Shown: positions 7,099 through 15,162 of the stretch, in pieces
Position numbering within the stretch: the first letter of the stretch is position 1
Layout of the letters: each line of letters starts with the position of its first letter
Notes under the pieces: model-generated
The model's input: only the letters and a program-made list of their open reading frames with translations
Databases searched by the model: none
What the model was told of the DNA's origin: nothing
DNA from: an uncultured Pseudogracilibacillus sp.
GTDB taxonomy: Bacteria; Bacillota; Bacilli; Bacillales; Amphibacillaceae
Direction: 5' to 3'
Assembly (NCBI GenBank): GCA_937974845.1
Contig: CALJVC010000049.1
Span: 1 to 22,650, forward strand
DNA: 22,650 bases
Program-made: the position numbers and the translations under genes

Positions 7099-8691
7099 AT
7101 GTTTAGAGAAAAGGGTATAAAATTACAAGTCATCATCAGTGTTCTCTTACTTTTTGTTATCGCTAGTACCGCTATGATTGATTGGTACATGTCGATGTAT
7201 TCGTATAAGAAGACTTTGTCTGATCATCACTTAAGTAGTAATTATAATTATGTACAAAAGTTGCGTACGACAGCCCGACATCAATTAAATTATATGAGTC
7301 GAAATGTTGAAGCGATTGGAAAGGATATAGGGGCCAATACATATACACAAGCGGATTTAGACAAATGGTATGAAGCTAATCATCGTCATTTTAATTCGCT
7401 TTTTATTACCGATGATACCGGGACTATAGAGCTAGTAAGTCCGGAGCAGGTTTCGTTAGATACAGAACTGACTGTCGAACGTGGAACAAAGCTCGAAGGG
7501 GATACGATTGAACAAGCTTTGAAAAAACGCTCTCCCTTTATTTCGGTTCCTGATTCTTCTGTCAACGGGGAATTAATGACCGTGATTACAGCTCCCATTT
7601 TCAATCAGGAGACAGGAGAGTATCAAGGACTTATCGGAGGAACAATACGTTTAGAAAGCGACAATGTTTTAAAATGCATTTTCGGAAACCATCAGTTTGA
7701 TAACCGTTCTTATGTTTATGTCGTAGATTCTAGTGGGAAGTTAATTTATCATCCTGAAGAATCTAGACTTGGTGAAGATGTGACAGCTAATGAAGTGGTA
7801 CAAAAAGTATTAAAAAGGGAAAGTGGCTCCCAAACGGTAATCAATACTCGAGGGAAAGAGTTTTTTGCTAGCTATGCATATTTAGATGTTGCAGATTGGG
7901 GAATCGTCGTTCAGACACCGACGGATATTATCCAGCAACCTTTACGAAAGTTATTTTGGCGCATTGTGACGTTAACGGTACCTTTTTTAATCGTTATTTT
8001 ATTAATTAGTTCTTATATTGTATCGCGAATTACTAAGCCTCTGAATCGCCTAGCTACCTTTACAGAACGTTCATTAGAAGGAACAGAGATGGAAGAGGAG
8101 TTTAAGGCGTTAAAGATCAATACGTTTATTTATGAAATTCAGCAGTTATATAAACAAGTGGTCAAGCATGTGTGTATGCTTAGTAAACAAGCGACAGTAG
8201 ACGGGTTGACGAAAATTTTTAACCGTCGAAAATTTAATTTAATTATCGATCGTCTTTTTGAAAAAGAGACGAACTTTTCTCTGATTTTATTAGATATCGA
8301 CTATTTCAAACAAGTAAACGATACTTACGGCCATACGGTAGGAGATGAGGTCCTCTATTACATGGCACAAACGATGGAGGAAGTCGTTGGTAAAGAACAT
8401 CTTTGTTTCCGTTATGGGGGAGAAGAGTTTGCCGTTATTTTAAAACAGGTAAATAAGGAAGAGGCTTATGAAGTGGCGGAAAAACTTCGAAAAATCGTTG
8501 CAGATACAATAAGCCCAACAGGAAAGCCAATCCATATCTCCCTTGGTATTTCTGAGAGAAAGGCTCAGGATACGTCTGTACAAGAAGTAATACAACGAGC
8601 GGATATCGCCTTGTATCATTCGAAGACGACCGGAAGAAATAAAACAACTCTCTACGATGAACGGCTTGTTTCGACGAAAGATGAGGCGTAA
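7099..8691 (+). CDS. Membrane-bound dCACHE-HAMP-like-GGDEF diguanylate cyclase
   Basis: A 530-aa signalling enzyme making cyclic di-GMP from two GTP. One membrane helix spans residues ~10-30. An extracellular double-CACHE sensor runs ~35-280 (FITDDTGTIELVSPE, VYVVDSSGKLIYHPE). A second helix lies at ~287-308 and a short HAMP-like linker starts at ITKPLNRL. The GGDEF domain runs ~363-525, with DGLTKIFNRR, metal Asp in LLDIDYFKQVND and an intact active-site GGEEF at 440-444. The four residues where the RxxD inhibitory site should sit are GKEH (431-434), so product feedback at the I-site is absent. The start ATG has AAGG about 10 nt upstream. Extracellular ligand and targets are unknown. Confidence 0.93.
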   Translation: MFREKGIKLQVIISVLLLFVIASTAMIDWYMSMYSYKKTLSDHHLSSNYNYVQKLRTTARHQLNYMSRNVEAIGKDIGANTYTQADLDKWYEANHRHFNSLFITDDTGTIELVSPEQVSLDTELTVERGTKLEGDTIEQALKKRSPFISVPDSSVNGELMTVITAPIFNQETGEYQGLIGGTIRLESDNVLKCIFGNHQFDNRSYVYVVDSSGKLIYHPEESRLGEDVTANEVVQKVLKRESGSQTVINTRGKEFFASYAYLDVADWGIVVQTPTDIIQQPLRKLFWRIVTLTVPFLIVILLISSYIVSRITKPLNRLATFTERSLEGTEMEEEFKALKINTFIYEIQQLYKQVVKHVCMLSKQATVDGLTKIFNRRKFNLIIDRLFEKETNFSLILLDIDYFKQVNDTYGHTVGDEVLYYMAQTMEEVVGKEHLCFRYGGEEFAVILKQVNKEEAYEVAEKLRKIVADTISPTGKPIHISLGISERKAQDTSVQEVIQRADIALYHSKTTGRNKTTLYDERLVSTKDEA

Positions 8692-8761
8692 TTTTCCTAA
8701 GTTCAAAGCATATTATGCGTGAAGGGTTTTTAAAGTATGGTAGATTAAATATTAGGTTATT

Positions 8762-8795
8762 CTAGTTGCCTTTAAAAGAAAGGCAACTAGTTTAC
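8762..8795 (+). terminator. Terminator-like hairpin after the diguanylate cyclase gene
   Basis: A perfect 12-bp stem CTAGTTGCCTTT/AAAGGCAACTAG (8762-8773 with 8779-8790) with a 5-nt loop, followed by TTTACC. The T tract is short. Confidence 0.65.
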
Positions 8796-8865
8796 CTATA
8801 TCAATCACAGAAAAGAGTTGGAAAGTTAGGGCAAGGTGTACAGGAACCTCGTGCTGTCGCATAAG

Positions 8866-8914
8866 AAAAGATGGACGGAGTCTCTGTTGGCCCAGATCTC
8901 TGTCCATCTTTTTC
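8866..8914. terminator. Bidirectional terminator between converging genes
   Basis: AAAAGATGGACgGAG (8866-8880) pairs with CTCtGTCCATCTTTT (8898-8912), and the inner TCT/AGA can extend the stem. TTTTT follows on the plus strand and CTTTTCTTATG on the minus strand. It can end the acyl-CoA ligase transcript (minus) and back up the cyclase terminator (plus). Confidence 0.8.
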
Positions 8915-8954
8915 GGAAAAAGTTATATGAGTGATTAAACGATTTTTAAGGATT

Positions 8955-10481
8955 TTATCGTAAGTCTTTACGCAAAATTTTTCCTGTAGAGTTTTTCGGT
9001 AATTCCTCCATAAAGTGAAAGGCGACGGGCACTTTGTACTTGGCTAAGTTTTGTGCACAGTGCTCCATCAACTCTTCTTCTGTGATTGAACTATTTTCTG
9101 TAACGGTGACATAGGCATGAACGACTTCGCCTAGTTCATCATCGGGTTCTCCTATAACAGCGCATTCTACGACATCAGGATGCATGTACAATACTTCTTC
9201 AACTTCTCGAGGGAAGACGTTAAATCCTCCGACGATAATCATATCTTTTTTCCGGTCGACGATATAGAAGTAACCATTTTCGTCTTCTTTTGCCATATCT
9301 CCTGTATATAACCAACCATCTCGAATTGCTTTCTCTGTTTCTTCCGGCATTTTGTAATAGCCCTTCATAACGTTTGGTCCGCGGACAATAAGTTCTCCGA
9401 CTTCTCCTTTTGGTACTTCATTTCCATGTTCATCGACGACTTTGTTTTCTACATTGACAATAGACATTCCAATAGATCCTGGTACACGTTCGCGGTCGAT
9501 TGGGTTGAAGCAGGTAACCGGTGAGGCCTCGGACAAACCGTATCCTTCTTGAATTCTCGTGTTAAACTTTTCTTCAAAGTTTTTAAGCAAGGATACTGGT
9601 AGTGAGGCGCCTCCAGAAATCGATAGGCGAATAGATTCATAATCTTCTGGCTTGCCATCTTTATATTGATAGATGAAATTGTACATGGTTGGTACACCGG
9701 CAAAGACCGTTGCACGATGTTCCCGAATAGTTTTGAGTATAGTAGCAGGGCTAAACTTAGGTTCTAGTAATATTGTTGCTCCTCGATAGAGTGGTGCATT
9801 AACTACGACGGTTAAGGCAAAGACATGGAAGACTGGCAAGGTGGCAACTACTCGATCTTCGTGGTTCATGTTTAAGTACGTTCCTACATCTCGGGCATTG
9901 GAGAAAACGTTACCATGAGTGAGCATGGCTCCTTTAGGCACACCTGTAGTCCCTGATGTATAAAGAATGATGGCGTTATCATCTTTGTCTAAATTAACGA
10001 TATCTTGAACAGGATTGGCCTGTTGGATTAAAGCTTTAAAGAAATACGGTGGGTCGCTTAATTGTAAACATTCATTCATCGCATCTTCATCTGTTTCGCA
10101 TACGATAACGTTTTCAATATTAGGAAATAATATTTCTTTTTGCGCATAAAGTGGTGCTAATTTGTCTAAGCCAATGATTAATTTGGCATCGCTATTTTGA
10201 ATAATATAAGATAACTCGTTCGGCGTATAGGTTGGATTCACTGGTATGACTACGGCACCTAGGCGCCAACTGGCGTATAAGGAAATTAAATAATGGGGTG
10301 TATTACCTAACAGTAAGACGATATGATCGCCTTTTTTCACACCAATTTTTTGTAAGGCGCCGGCAAACTGAGCGATTGAAGCTTCTAACTTTCCGTAAGA
10401 TACCTCCTCGTTCAAAAAGATATAGGCCGGTTTTTCAGGTTGATTCATTGCTTGTTCATAGACCGATACTGGTAAGTTCAT
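8955..10481 (-). CDS. lcfB: Long-chain fatty acid-CoA ligase
   Basis: A 508-aa ANL-superfamily adenylating enzyme that activates fatty acids to acyl-CoA with ATP, feeding beta-oxidation. The AMP-binding P-loop YTSGTTGVPKG is at 174-184. It also has the EGYGLSE motif, the YTGD motif, the hinge DRKKDMI and the catalytic lysine in NSTGK (K501). Length and sequence resemble Bacillus LcfB/YhfL, hence the symbol, though a paralogue cannot be excluded. ATG at 10481 has AGGAAGG 10 nt upstream. A FadR-type operator overlaps the transcription start, which fits the role: acyl-CoA would relieve repression. Confidence 0.93.
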   Translation of the reverse strand: MNLPVSVYEQAMNQPEKPAYIFLNEEVSYGKLEASIAQFAGALQKIGVKKGDHIVLLLGNTPHYLISLYASWRLGAVVIPVNPTYTPNELSYIIQNSDAKLIIGLDKLAPLYAQKEILFPNIENVIVCETDEDAMNECLQLSDPPYFFKALIQQANPVQDIVNLDKDDNAIILYTSGTTGVPKGAMLTHGNVFSNARDVGTYLNMNHEDRVVATLPVFHVFALTVVVNAPLYRGATILLEPKFSPATILKTIREHRATVFAGVPTMYNFIYQYKDGKPEDYESIRLSISGGASLPVSLLKNFEEKFNTRIQEGYGLSEASPVTCFNPIDRERVPGSIGMSIVNVENKVVDEHGNEVPKGEVGELIVRGPNVMKGYYKMPEETEKAIRDGWLYTGDMAKEDENGYFYIVDRKKDMIIVGGFNVFPREVEEVLYMHPDVVECAVIGEPDDELGEVVHAYVTVTENSSITEEELMEHCAQNLAKYKVPVAFHFMEELPKNSTGKILRKDLR

Positions 10482-10500
10482 TTTGAATCGTCCTTCCTAA

Positions 10501-10549
10501 TGAGTGATTGTTCATTCAAAATGATAACGCAAATTCTTTAATAAAACAA
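10501..10549 (-). promoter_or_regulatory. Promoter with FadR-type operator for the acyl-CoA ligase
   Basis: On the minus strand, -35 TTGTTT (10544-10549), a 17-bp spacer and -10 TATCAT (10521-10526). Just downstream, TGAATGAACAATCACTCA (10501-10518) matches the Bacillus FadR consensus TGAATGAMTANTCATTCA at all but two informative positions. Farther upstream TGTAACCGCTTCAA is a weak cre-like match. Confidence 0.8.
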
Positions 10550-10618
10550 CAAATTTGAAGCGGTTACATAATTTTTTGTATGCTTTTGTCGAATAATGAC
10601 AAGGGAAGGAAGGGTGAG

Positions 10619-10647
10619 AAAATCCGATAGCATTGGTAGCTATCGGA
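10619..10647 (-). terminator. Terminator of the YtvI gene
   Basis: A 9-bp stem TCCGATAGC/GCTATCGGA (10623-10631 with 10639-10647) with a 7-nt loop, followed on the minus strand by ATTTTC. It lies 46 nt past the stop codon. Confidence 0.75.
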
Positions 10648-10693
10648 CTATCGTACACTTATTTTCGTCTTTTTAAATTTCCGCCCACGATTT

Positions 10694-11818
10694 CTATTGA
10701 GCTTTTTTCTTTTTCCCTATAATAAAGGCCCATATATCTCCGAGGATTCCAGTTTCATTTAAAATTTTAACAAAGATAAAAGTTAACGGACCTAAAATAA
10801 TTCCAAATACACCAATTAACTTAAAACCGACATACATCGTAAACAAGGTTGCTAGTGGACTAATTCCGATATTAGAGGATAAAATTTTAGGCTTAATTAA
10901 CTGCCGTTGTAAAACGATTAAACCGTATAAAATAGACAGGCCTGTTCCAAGGAAGATATCTCCTGTAAAAAAACTGTATAGCGCCCAAGGTAAGAAAACT
11001 AAGATTGCTCCAATATAAGGTAAAAAGTCGACGATCCAGACGATTAGGGCAATCGATAGGGCGTGTTCGACTCGTAGGATAAGGAGCCCAACCAGCACGA
11101 TACAAGCTGTGATAAAGGTCAGTTTTAATTCCGCCTTTAAAAAACCAAGCAAAGCCCGTTGCAAACCTTCATAGATTTGATTAATACGCATGCGTACTTT
11201 CGCAGGAATTTTCCCTCGCATTTGTAGGATTAGTCTTTCCCAATCTTTGCTTATGAAGAAAGTAGCTAATATAGATATGATAAAAATTGTAGCAAAGTTA
11301 GGCAGTTTAGAAATAACGACATATAGCCCGTTACCTAGCCCTTGTATAATTGCACTGAGAGTGTTTGTCAATTTTTCACCAAAAAATTGCATGCTTTCTA
11401 ATAAAGAGCTTTGGTGATCTTGTTCAAGTCCTTTAAAAATACTTAATAAACTACTAGCAATCGGTGTAATCGTCTCATTGTAGAAATCCTGTATATATTG
11501 AGAAAATTGTTTATAGTGAACGGGGATAACTCTAGATAAATAAGCAAAACCTTGGATAATCTCTGTAACGAGTAAAGTAATGGCTGAAGAAATAATACCG
11601 ATGATTAAAATTAGGGCGGTCAGTACCGCAAATCCCCGGGGCATTCGAGTACGATGCTGTAGCCATTCGACTAAGGGATTGATGATTAAGGCGAGAAAAA
11701 AACCGATGATAAATGGAATCATCAACTTCCCGAGGAAAAAGAGTAACATAATCCCACCAATAGTGGCCAAGATTACGACGAGAATGCGTAGCAAAATGAA
11801 AAGATTTTGTTTATTCAT
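10694..11818 (-). CDS. ytvI: AI-2E-family membrane protein, YtvI-like (sporulation integral membrane protein)
   Basis: A 374-aa protein with about eight membrane segments. It has the AI-2E/PerM-family layout: paired N-terminal helices (GKLMIPFIIGFFLALIINPLVEWL), a soluble middle region at ~95-155, and a conserved C-terminal block (VDFLPYIGAILVFLPWALYSFF, QRQLIKPKILSSNIGISPLATLFTMYVG). Length and pattern fit YtvI, which is linked to sporulation in Bacillus; other AI-2E paralogues such as YueF or YdbI are the alternative. The molecular substrate is not known. ATG at 11818 has GGAG about 7 nt upstream. Confidence 0.85.
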   Translation of the reverse strand: MNKQNLFILLRILVVILATIGGIMLLFFLGKLMIPFIIGFFLALIINPLVEWLQHRTRMPRGFAVLTALILIIGIISSAITLLVTEIIQGFAYLSRVIPVHYKQFSQYIQDFYNETITPIASSLLSIFKGLEQDHQSSLLESMQFFGEKLTNTLSAIIQGLGNGLYVVISKLPNFATIFIISILATFFISKDWERLILQMRGKIPAKVRMRINQIYEGLQRALLGFLKAELKLTFITACIVLVGLLILRVEHALSIALIVWIVDFLPYIGAILVFLPWALYSFFTGDIFLGTGLSILYGLIVLQRQLIKPKILSSNIGISPLATLFTMYVGFKLIGVFGIILGPLTFIFVKILNETGILGDIWAFIIGKKKKAQ

Positions 11819-11920
11819 CTAAATCTCCGTCCCTTTTTTGCCTTTGTAACAGTTTACCATATATTGCTTTTACCTTCTCTATAAAAGATTATATTACTTA
11901 ATTTATTTAGTATAAAGAAG

Positions 11921-11960
11921 AAAGACACGAAAGGGGAAAAATTCCCTTCGTGTCATTTTT
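11921..11960. terminator. Terminator of the DinB-family gene
   Basis: GACACGAA-GGG (11924-11935) pairs with CCCTTCGTGTC (11944-11954), with one bulged A. TTTCTTCTTT follows on the minus strand and ATTTTTG on the plus strand. It starts 15 nt after the dinB-like stop codon. Confidence 0.85.
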
Positions 11961-11968
11961 GTTGCTAT

Positions 11969-12433
11969 TTATCGTTGATTAAGTGCAAGGCGAAGGGACT
12001 TTAAAATCCCTAAATGTAAGCCTTCATGCCAAGTGACAAATTGTAAAGAATGATCGACGGTTTCGAGTAGCATTCCATTAATATCACGGACGTGGTCGGC
12101 TCTGTTTTGTAATTTATCTTTGAAAAAGTTTTCGATACGTTTTTCTTGTTCTACAAGAGCATCGATAATCTCTTCTTTACTTGGTACTTCGTCAGGCCAT
12201 TCGGAAGGTCGGGTACCGTCTAGGAAGAGATCCATCCAATCCGGACGAATTACTTCATATTCATGGTCGGCATCGTGTAGGAAGCCCTCTGCTTCTGCAT
12301 ATATGTGACCGGCATTCCAACGAATCGTATTTGGCCATCCCTCTGGCTGAATATCCCAAACTTCTTCTTCTAATTTCGGTAACAAAATAAGCGTAGATGT
12401 ACGCGAATATTTGAACATTGCCATTGATTCCAT
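11969..12433 (-). CDS. DinB/YfiT-superfamily putative metal-dependent protein
   Basis: A 154-aa, mostly helical protein with the three-histidine metal site typical of the DinB superfamily: H43 in WNAGHI, and H136 and H140 in WHEGLH. Members bind divalent metal in a four-helix bundle. Some transfer low-molecular-weight thiols such as bacillithiol, others have no known activity, and the sequence does not decide. The open frame reaches to 12511, but ATG at 12433 has AAAGGAGT 7 nt upstream, and the upstream 26 codons overlap the promoter region. An extended -10 (TGGTATGAT, 12486-12494, minus strand) supports this start. Confidence 0.88.
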   Translation of the reverse strand: MESMAMFKYSRTSTLILLPKLEEEVWDIQPEGWPNTIRWNAGHIYAEAEGFLHDADHEYEVIRPDWMDLFLDGTRPSEWPDEVPSKEEIIDALVEQEKRIENFFKDKLQNRADHVRDINGMLLETVDHSLQFVTWHEGLHLGILKSLRLALNQR

Positions 12434-12744
12434 AGGAAATACTCCTTTCAAATGTTTCTTCCACAATATCTTCCTACTCACTCCTATCATACCATATCTG
12501 TTTGAAATCATGAGCTTAAAGACTATCCAATGGAAAAATTTTGAGAATATTTAAAGTAGTAAAGATAAACGTAGTAGTTTTTAAAGAATAAGCATCGTGT
12601 ATATGACGAAAAAATGAATAAATTATGAAAGTTAGTAAAAATTTGACTATATTTTTTAAAAAGCGACAAATTTATGCTATTTTTATATTAGTGTGGTTAA
12701 ATATGGAGGTAATGTACTCTGTTGGACGGATAGGAGGTGAAAAG
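12434..12744. other. Divergent intergenic region: dinB-like promoter and cas operon promoter region
   Basis: Its left end holds the extended -10 of the minus-strand DinB-family gene (12486-12494). The rest is very AT-rich. For the cas operon the best plus-strand candidate is GCGACA (12663-12668) with TATTAG 17 bp later (12686-12691), which is weak. TTGACT at 12643 has no -10 at the right distance. No gene or repeat is seen. Confidence 0.4.
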
Positions 12745-13458
12745 ATGCGAATACAATTTGAATTTGCGATAGACAAAATGCCCTTAGCTTATCGTTTGGG
12801 CATGTTGTCGATGGTTAAAGAGATGATTAAGAAGGGATCACCTGCTTATTTTGAGAAGGTTTTTCAAGCACAATCGCAAAAAATGAAGCCTTTTTCCTTT
12901 GCAACTTATATAAAAGATTTGCAAATTGAAAAGGATGAAATATATGGACAAAGTTTACATCTTACCGTTTCTAGCCCATCCTATGAATTCATTATGTATT
13001 TAATGAATGGCAGTGAAAGGGAGCATACCTATCGATACAAGGACTATTCCTTTACACTGAAAAGAAAACGATTACTTCCTAAACCACCTACTTTTTCCAG
13101 TAATGTACTATTTAAAACTTTATCACCCTTACTAATAGAGGATAAGGAGAAAAGTCCTATATTAAGTACGGACACGGATTTTGAAAAAGAACTTAACTAT
13201 TACGCTAGTTTACTAGTAGAAGAGATATATCAACGTCCTTTACAAAGACCAATCAACGTATTGCATACTTCGATGAAGAAGGTTGTCATCAAAGAGGAGC
13301 TCCATCAGGTAGAAAAGGGACCTATTTATTTAACTGGAAATCAAGGGTTGATTCAGCTAGAAGGAGATCCAGTAGATTTACAAGCAATTTACGATAGTGG
13401 TCTAGGGAGAAGGCGCTCTTTAGGTTTTGGTCTACTAGAAATAGAGGGGGTGAATTAA
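12745..13458 (+). CDS. cas6: CRISPR pre-crRNA endoribonuclease Cas6
   Basis: A 237-aa RAMP protein that cuts the array transcript within each repeat and stays on the 3' end of the crRNA. The N-terminal ferredoxin-like strand MRIQFEFAIDKMPLAYRLGML and the C-terminal glycine-rich loop GLGRRRSLGFGLLEI (about 220-234) are the family hallmarks. The catalytic histidine cannot be pointed to with certainty. An open frame extends 40 codons upstream, but a perfect AGGAGGTGA sits 4 nt before this ATG and the extension is AT-rich noise. First gene of the cas operon; its stop codon directly abuts the cas8 start. Confidence 0.95.
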   Translation: MRIQFEFAIDKMPLAYRLGMLSMVKEMIKKGSPAYFEKVFQAQSQKMKPFSFATYIKDLQIEKDEIYGQSLHLTVSSPSYEFIMYLMNGSEREHTYRYKDYSFTLKRKRLLPKPPTFSSNVLFKTLSPLLIEDKEKSPILSTDTDFEKELNYYASLLVEEIYQRPLQRPINVLHTSMKKVVIKEELHQVEKGPIYLTGNQGLIQLEGDPVDLQAIYDSGLGRRRSLGFGLLEIEGVN

Positions 13459-15162
13459 ATGCAAGAATTGCAGGTTCGAATGGATGAATGGTTTTTTACC
13501 CAAGGATTAGTAGGATATAAAAAAATTTTAGATAACTATGGTTTCAATGTTCGAACGACTTACGACGGTCTCATTGTCGAACGGGAACATTTAGAAAGTT
13601 TTCCCGATGCCTTTTTTACTTACTACTTAACTAAGTACAGTGTCGCCAAAAGGGAGGAACCATGGCTTAGATATTTACACAAGCAGTTTAAAGAAGAAGG
13701 GGATAAAAAAGCGAAGCGAGATCTCAATCAGCGGTTAAATCATTTAAAAAAATCAGCCCATCGTTATTTTAAAGAAACAGAAGAAGGAAGATTGTTAGGA
13801 GAGGCAGTTGATTTCTATAGAGGAAAAAAGGAATATTCCGAATCATTAGATGAAGCCTTAGACCAATTTATCGAACAGCTTGCCTCAAAAGATATTGATG
13901 AGAAGCTAACGAGCAATTTTTTCAAAAGTGTACCCTTAAAAGAACATTATGGTCAGCCAAGTTTTTTAAACATTACTCACAATAAAAAGAATATAGAAGA
14001 ACAGAAAGAGATTTTTTATAGAGATTTTATCTATCCAATCTTACAGGAGTGGGATTTATTTGAAGCACTAGAAAATAAGGACGAAGCAAGGGTGCGTGAG
14101 GTTTTAGAAGAGGCGGATTATCGACATTTTAATAAGTTTCGCAGAAGTTTTAAGAAAAAGACTATTGATGAAATGCAGGAATATATGGATGAAGAAGTAT
14201 TTCGTTGTAGTTTTACTGATTTTCCAATCGCTTTTCATAACTTCGAAGAATTAATTTTTTCACCCTTAGCCTTAAGTATTGATAATGCTCGGAATATGTC
14301 TTGGAATGCCAACCAGAAAGCTTTTTTCCCACTATGTTCTTTAGCAAAGTTACTCCTTTTTTCTGCCCATGCAGGGGCGACAGATACCCGGGAGTATGCT
14401 GTTTTTGTAACCTATGGTGGTAGCTTTGATGAGATTTATGAGACGAATCAATTTTATGAAAGTTTAAAAGCAAGAGATGTCACCTTTGATCAAATTGTCT
14501 TTGATTTAGTCCGCGAACAAAAATTAAAGGCCGATTACTTGAAGAAGCGTTATATTATCTATGAGTATCGCTCAGATTATGACTCTAAAAAAACCTTGCT
14601 TGATTATATGATTATGACTCCTCATGTAATGAAGGTGTTTGCTGAAGATAGTCATCTTTTTTACGATGTTCATACCTCTGTAAAAGGAGAGATGATTCGC
14701 TTTTTACTAAGAAATATCGATCCTAAACATTTCATCACTAGTCTGTTACGGGAGAAGATTAAAGGTAACTATCCAGCAGAGGATGTCATACGTTTAACGA
14801 TGATTCGACATTTAAATGAAGTGTATAAAAAGGAGGTAAATAAGGTGGATCGTTCAGTAGAAAAAGGCCGGGTTTGGACCTTGGTAAAAAGTGCAGAAGC
14901 CGTGAGAAAAAAGATAGGTGATAAGAAGGCCCAGGGAATCGCTTATCGACTATTAAATGCTATACGCTCTAATGATAAACATACTTTTATGGATACGGTA
15001 ATGCGGGTGTACATTAGCAGCGAATTAGAGATGCCAGGTTTATTATTAGAAGCCTTACATGAAGATAAAATGGATTTTGCTACAGTAGGTAATGCTTGGG
15101 TAGCAGGTTTAATTACCGATACAAATTATGGAAAGGATAAAGGAGAGAATAAGAATGAGTAA
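13459..15162 (+). CDS. cas8b: Type I-B Cascade large subunit Cas8 (Cst1-like)
   Basis: A 567-aa protein placed between cas6 and cas7 with no strong motif. It is called Cas8 from position, size and the DevR-type Cas7 partner. Cas8 recognises the PAM and nucleates R-loop formation, then recruits Cas3. The protein is highly charged and only two cysteines are evident (FRCSF, FPLCSL), so no CxxC zinc finger is present. ATG follows the cas6 stop with no gap, with GGGGGTGA 5 nt upstream. The C-terminal 105 residues form a helical domain that probably also appears as a separate small subunit. The 3' end overlaps cas7 by 8 nt. Confidence 0.88.
   Translation: MQELQVRMDEWFFTQGLVGYKKILDNYGFNVRTTYDGLIVEREHLESFPDAFFTYYLTKYSVAKREEPWLRYLHKQFKEEGDKKAKRDLNQRLNHLKKSAHRYFKETEEGRLLGEAVDFYRGKKEYSESLDEALDQFIEQLASKDIDEKLTSNFFKSVPLKEHYGQPSFLNITHNKKNIEEQKEIFYRDFIYPILQEWDLFEALENKDEARVREVLEEADYRHFNKFRRSFKKKTIDEMQEYMDEEVFRCSFTDFPIAFHNFEELIFSPLALSIDNARNMSWNANQKAFFPLCSLAKLLLFSAHAGATDTREYAVFVTYGGSFDEIYETNQFYESLKARDVTFDQIVFDLVREQKLKADYLKKRYIIYEYRSDYDSKKTLLDYMIMTPHVMKVFAEDSHLFYDVHTSVKGEMIRFLLRNIDPKHFITSLLREKIKGNYPAEDVIRLTMIRHLNEVYKKEVNKVDRSVEKGRVWTLVKSAEAVRKKIGDKKAQGIAYRLLNAIRSNDKHTFMDTVMRVYISSELEMPGLLLEALHEDKMDFATVGNAWVAGLITDTNYGKDKGENKNE
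14845..15162 (+). CDS. cas11b: Putative Cascade small subunit Cas11, internal translation product of cas8
   Basis: Inside cas8, AAGGAGGT (14830-14837) lies 8 nt before an in-frame GTG (codon 463; the AGGAGG core ends at 14836). This is a near-perfect Gram-positive initiation signal in the middle of a gene. It would yield a 105-aa mostly helical protein starting (M)DRSVEKGRVWTLVKSAEAV and sharing the cas8 stop codon. For type I-B, I-D and similar systems it is established that Cas11 is made from an internal start at the 3' end of the large-subunit gene. No separate cas11 gene is present in this operon, which supports the call. Confidence 0.75.
   Translation: MDRSVEKGRVWTLVKSAEAVRKKIGDKKAQGIAYRLLNAIRSNDKHTFMDTVMRVYISSELEMPGLLLEALHEDKMDFATVGNAWVAGLITDTNYGKDKGENKNE

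Noticed and set aside
8796..8865. Possible small RNA between the converging terminators
   Set aside because: No promoter-like element or distinctive fold apart from the flanking hairpins could be supported.
12434..12511. 26-residue N-terminal extension of the DinB-family protein
   Set aside because: AAAGGAGT is placed correctly for the ATG at 12433, and the extension overlaps the promoter.
12680..12705. TTAGTG with nearby TTAAATA upstream of cas6 as a degenerate CRISPR repeat
   Set aside because: Only about 14 of 29 positions agree with the repeat, no better than expected in such AT-rich DNA.
12625..12744. 40-codon N-terminal extension of Cas6
   Set aside because: No ribosome binding site lies before its ATG, the sequence is AT-rich, and a perfect AGGAGGTGA precedes the internal ATG at 12745.
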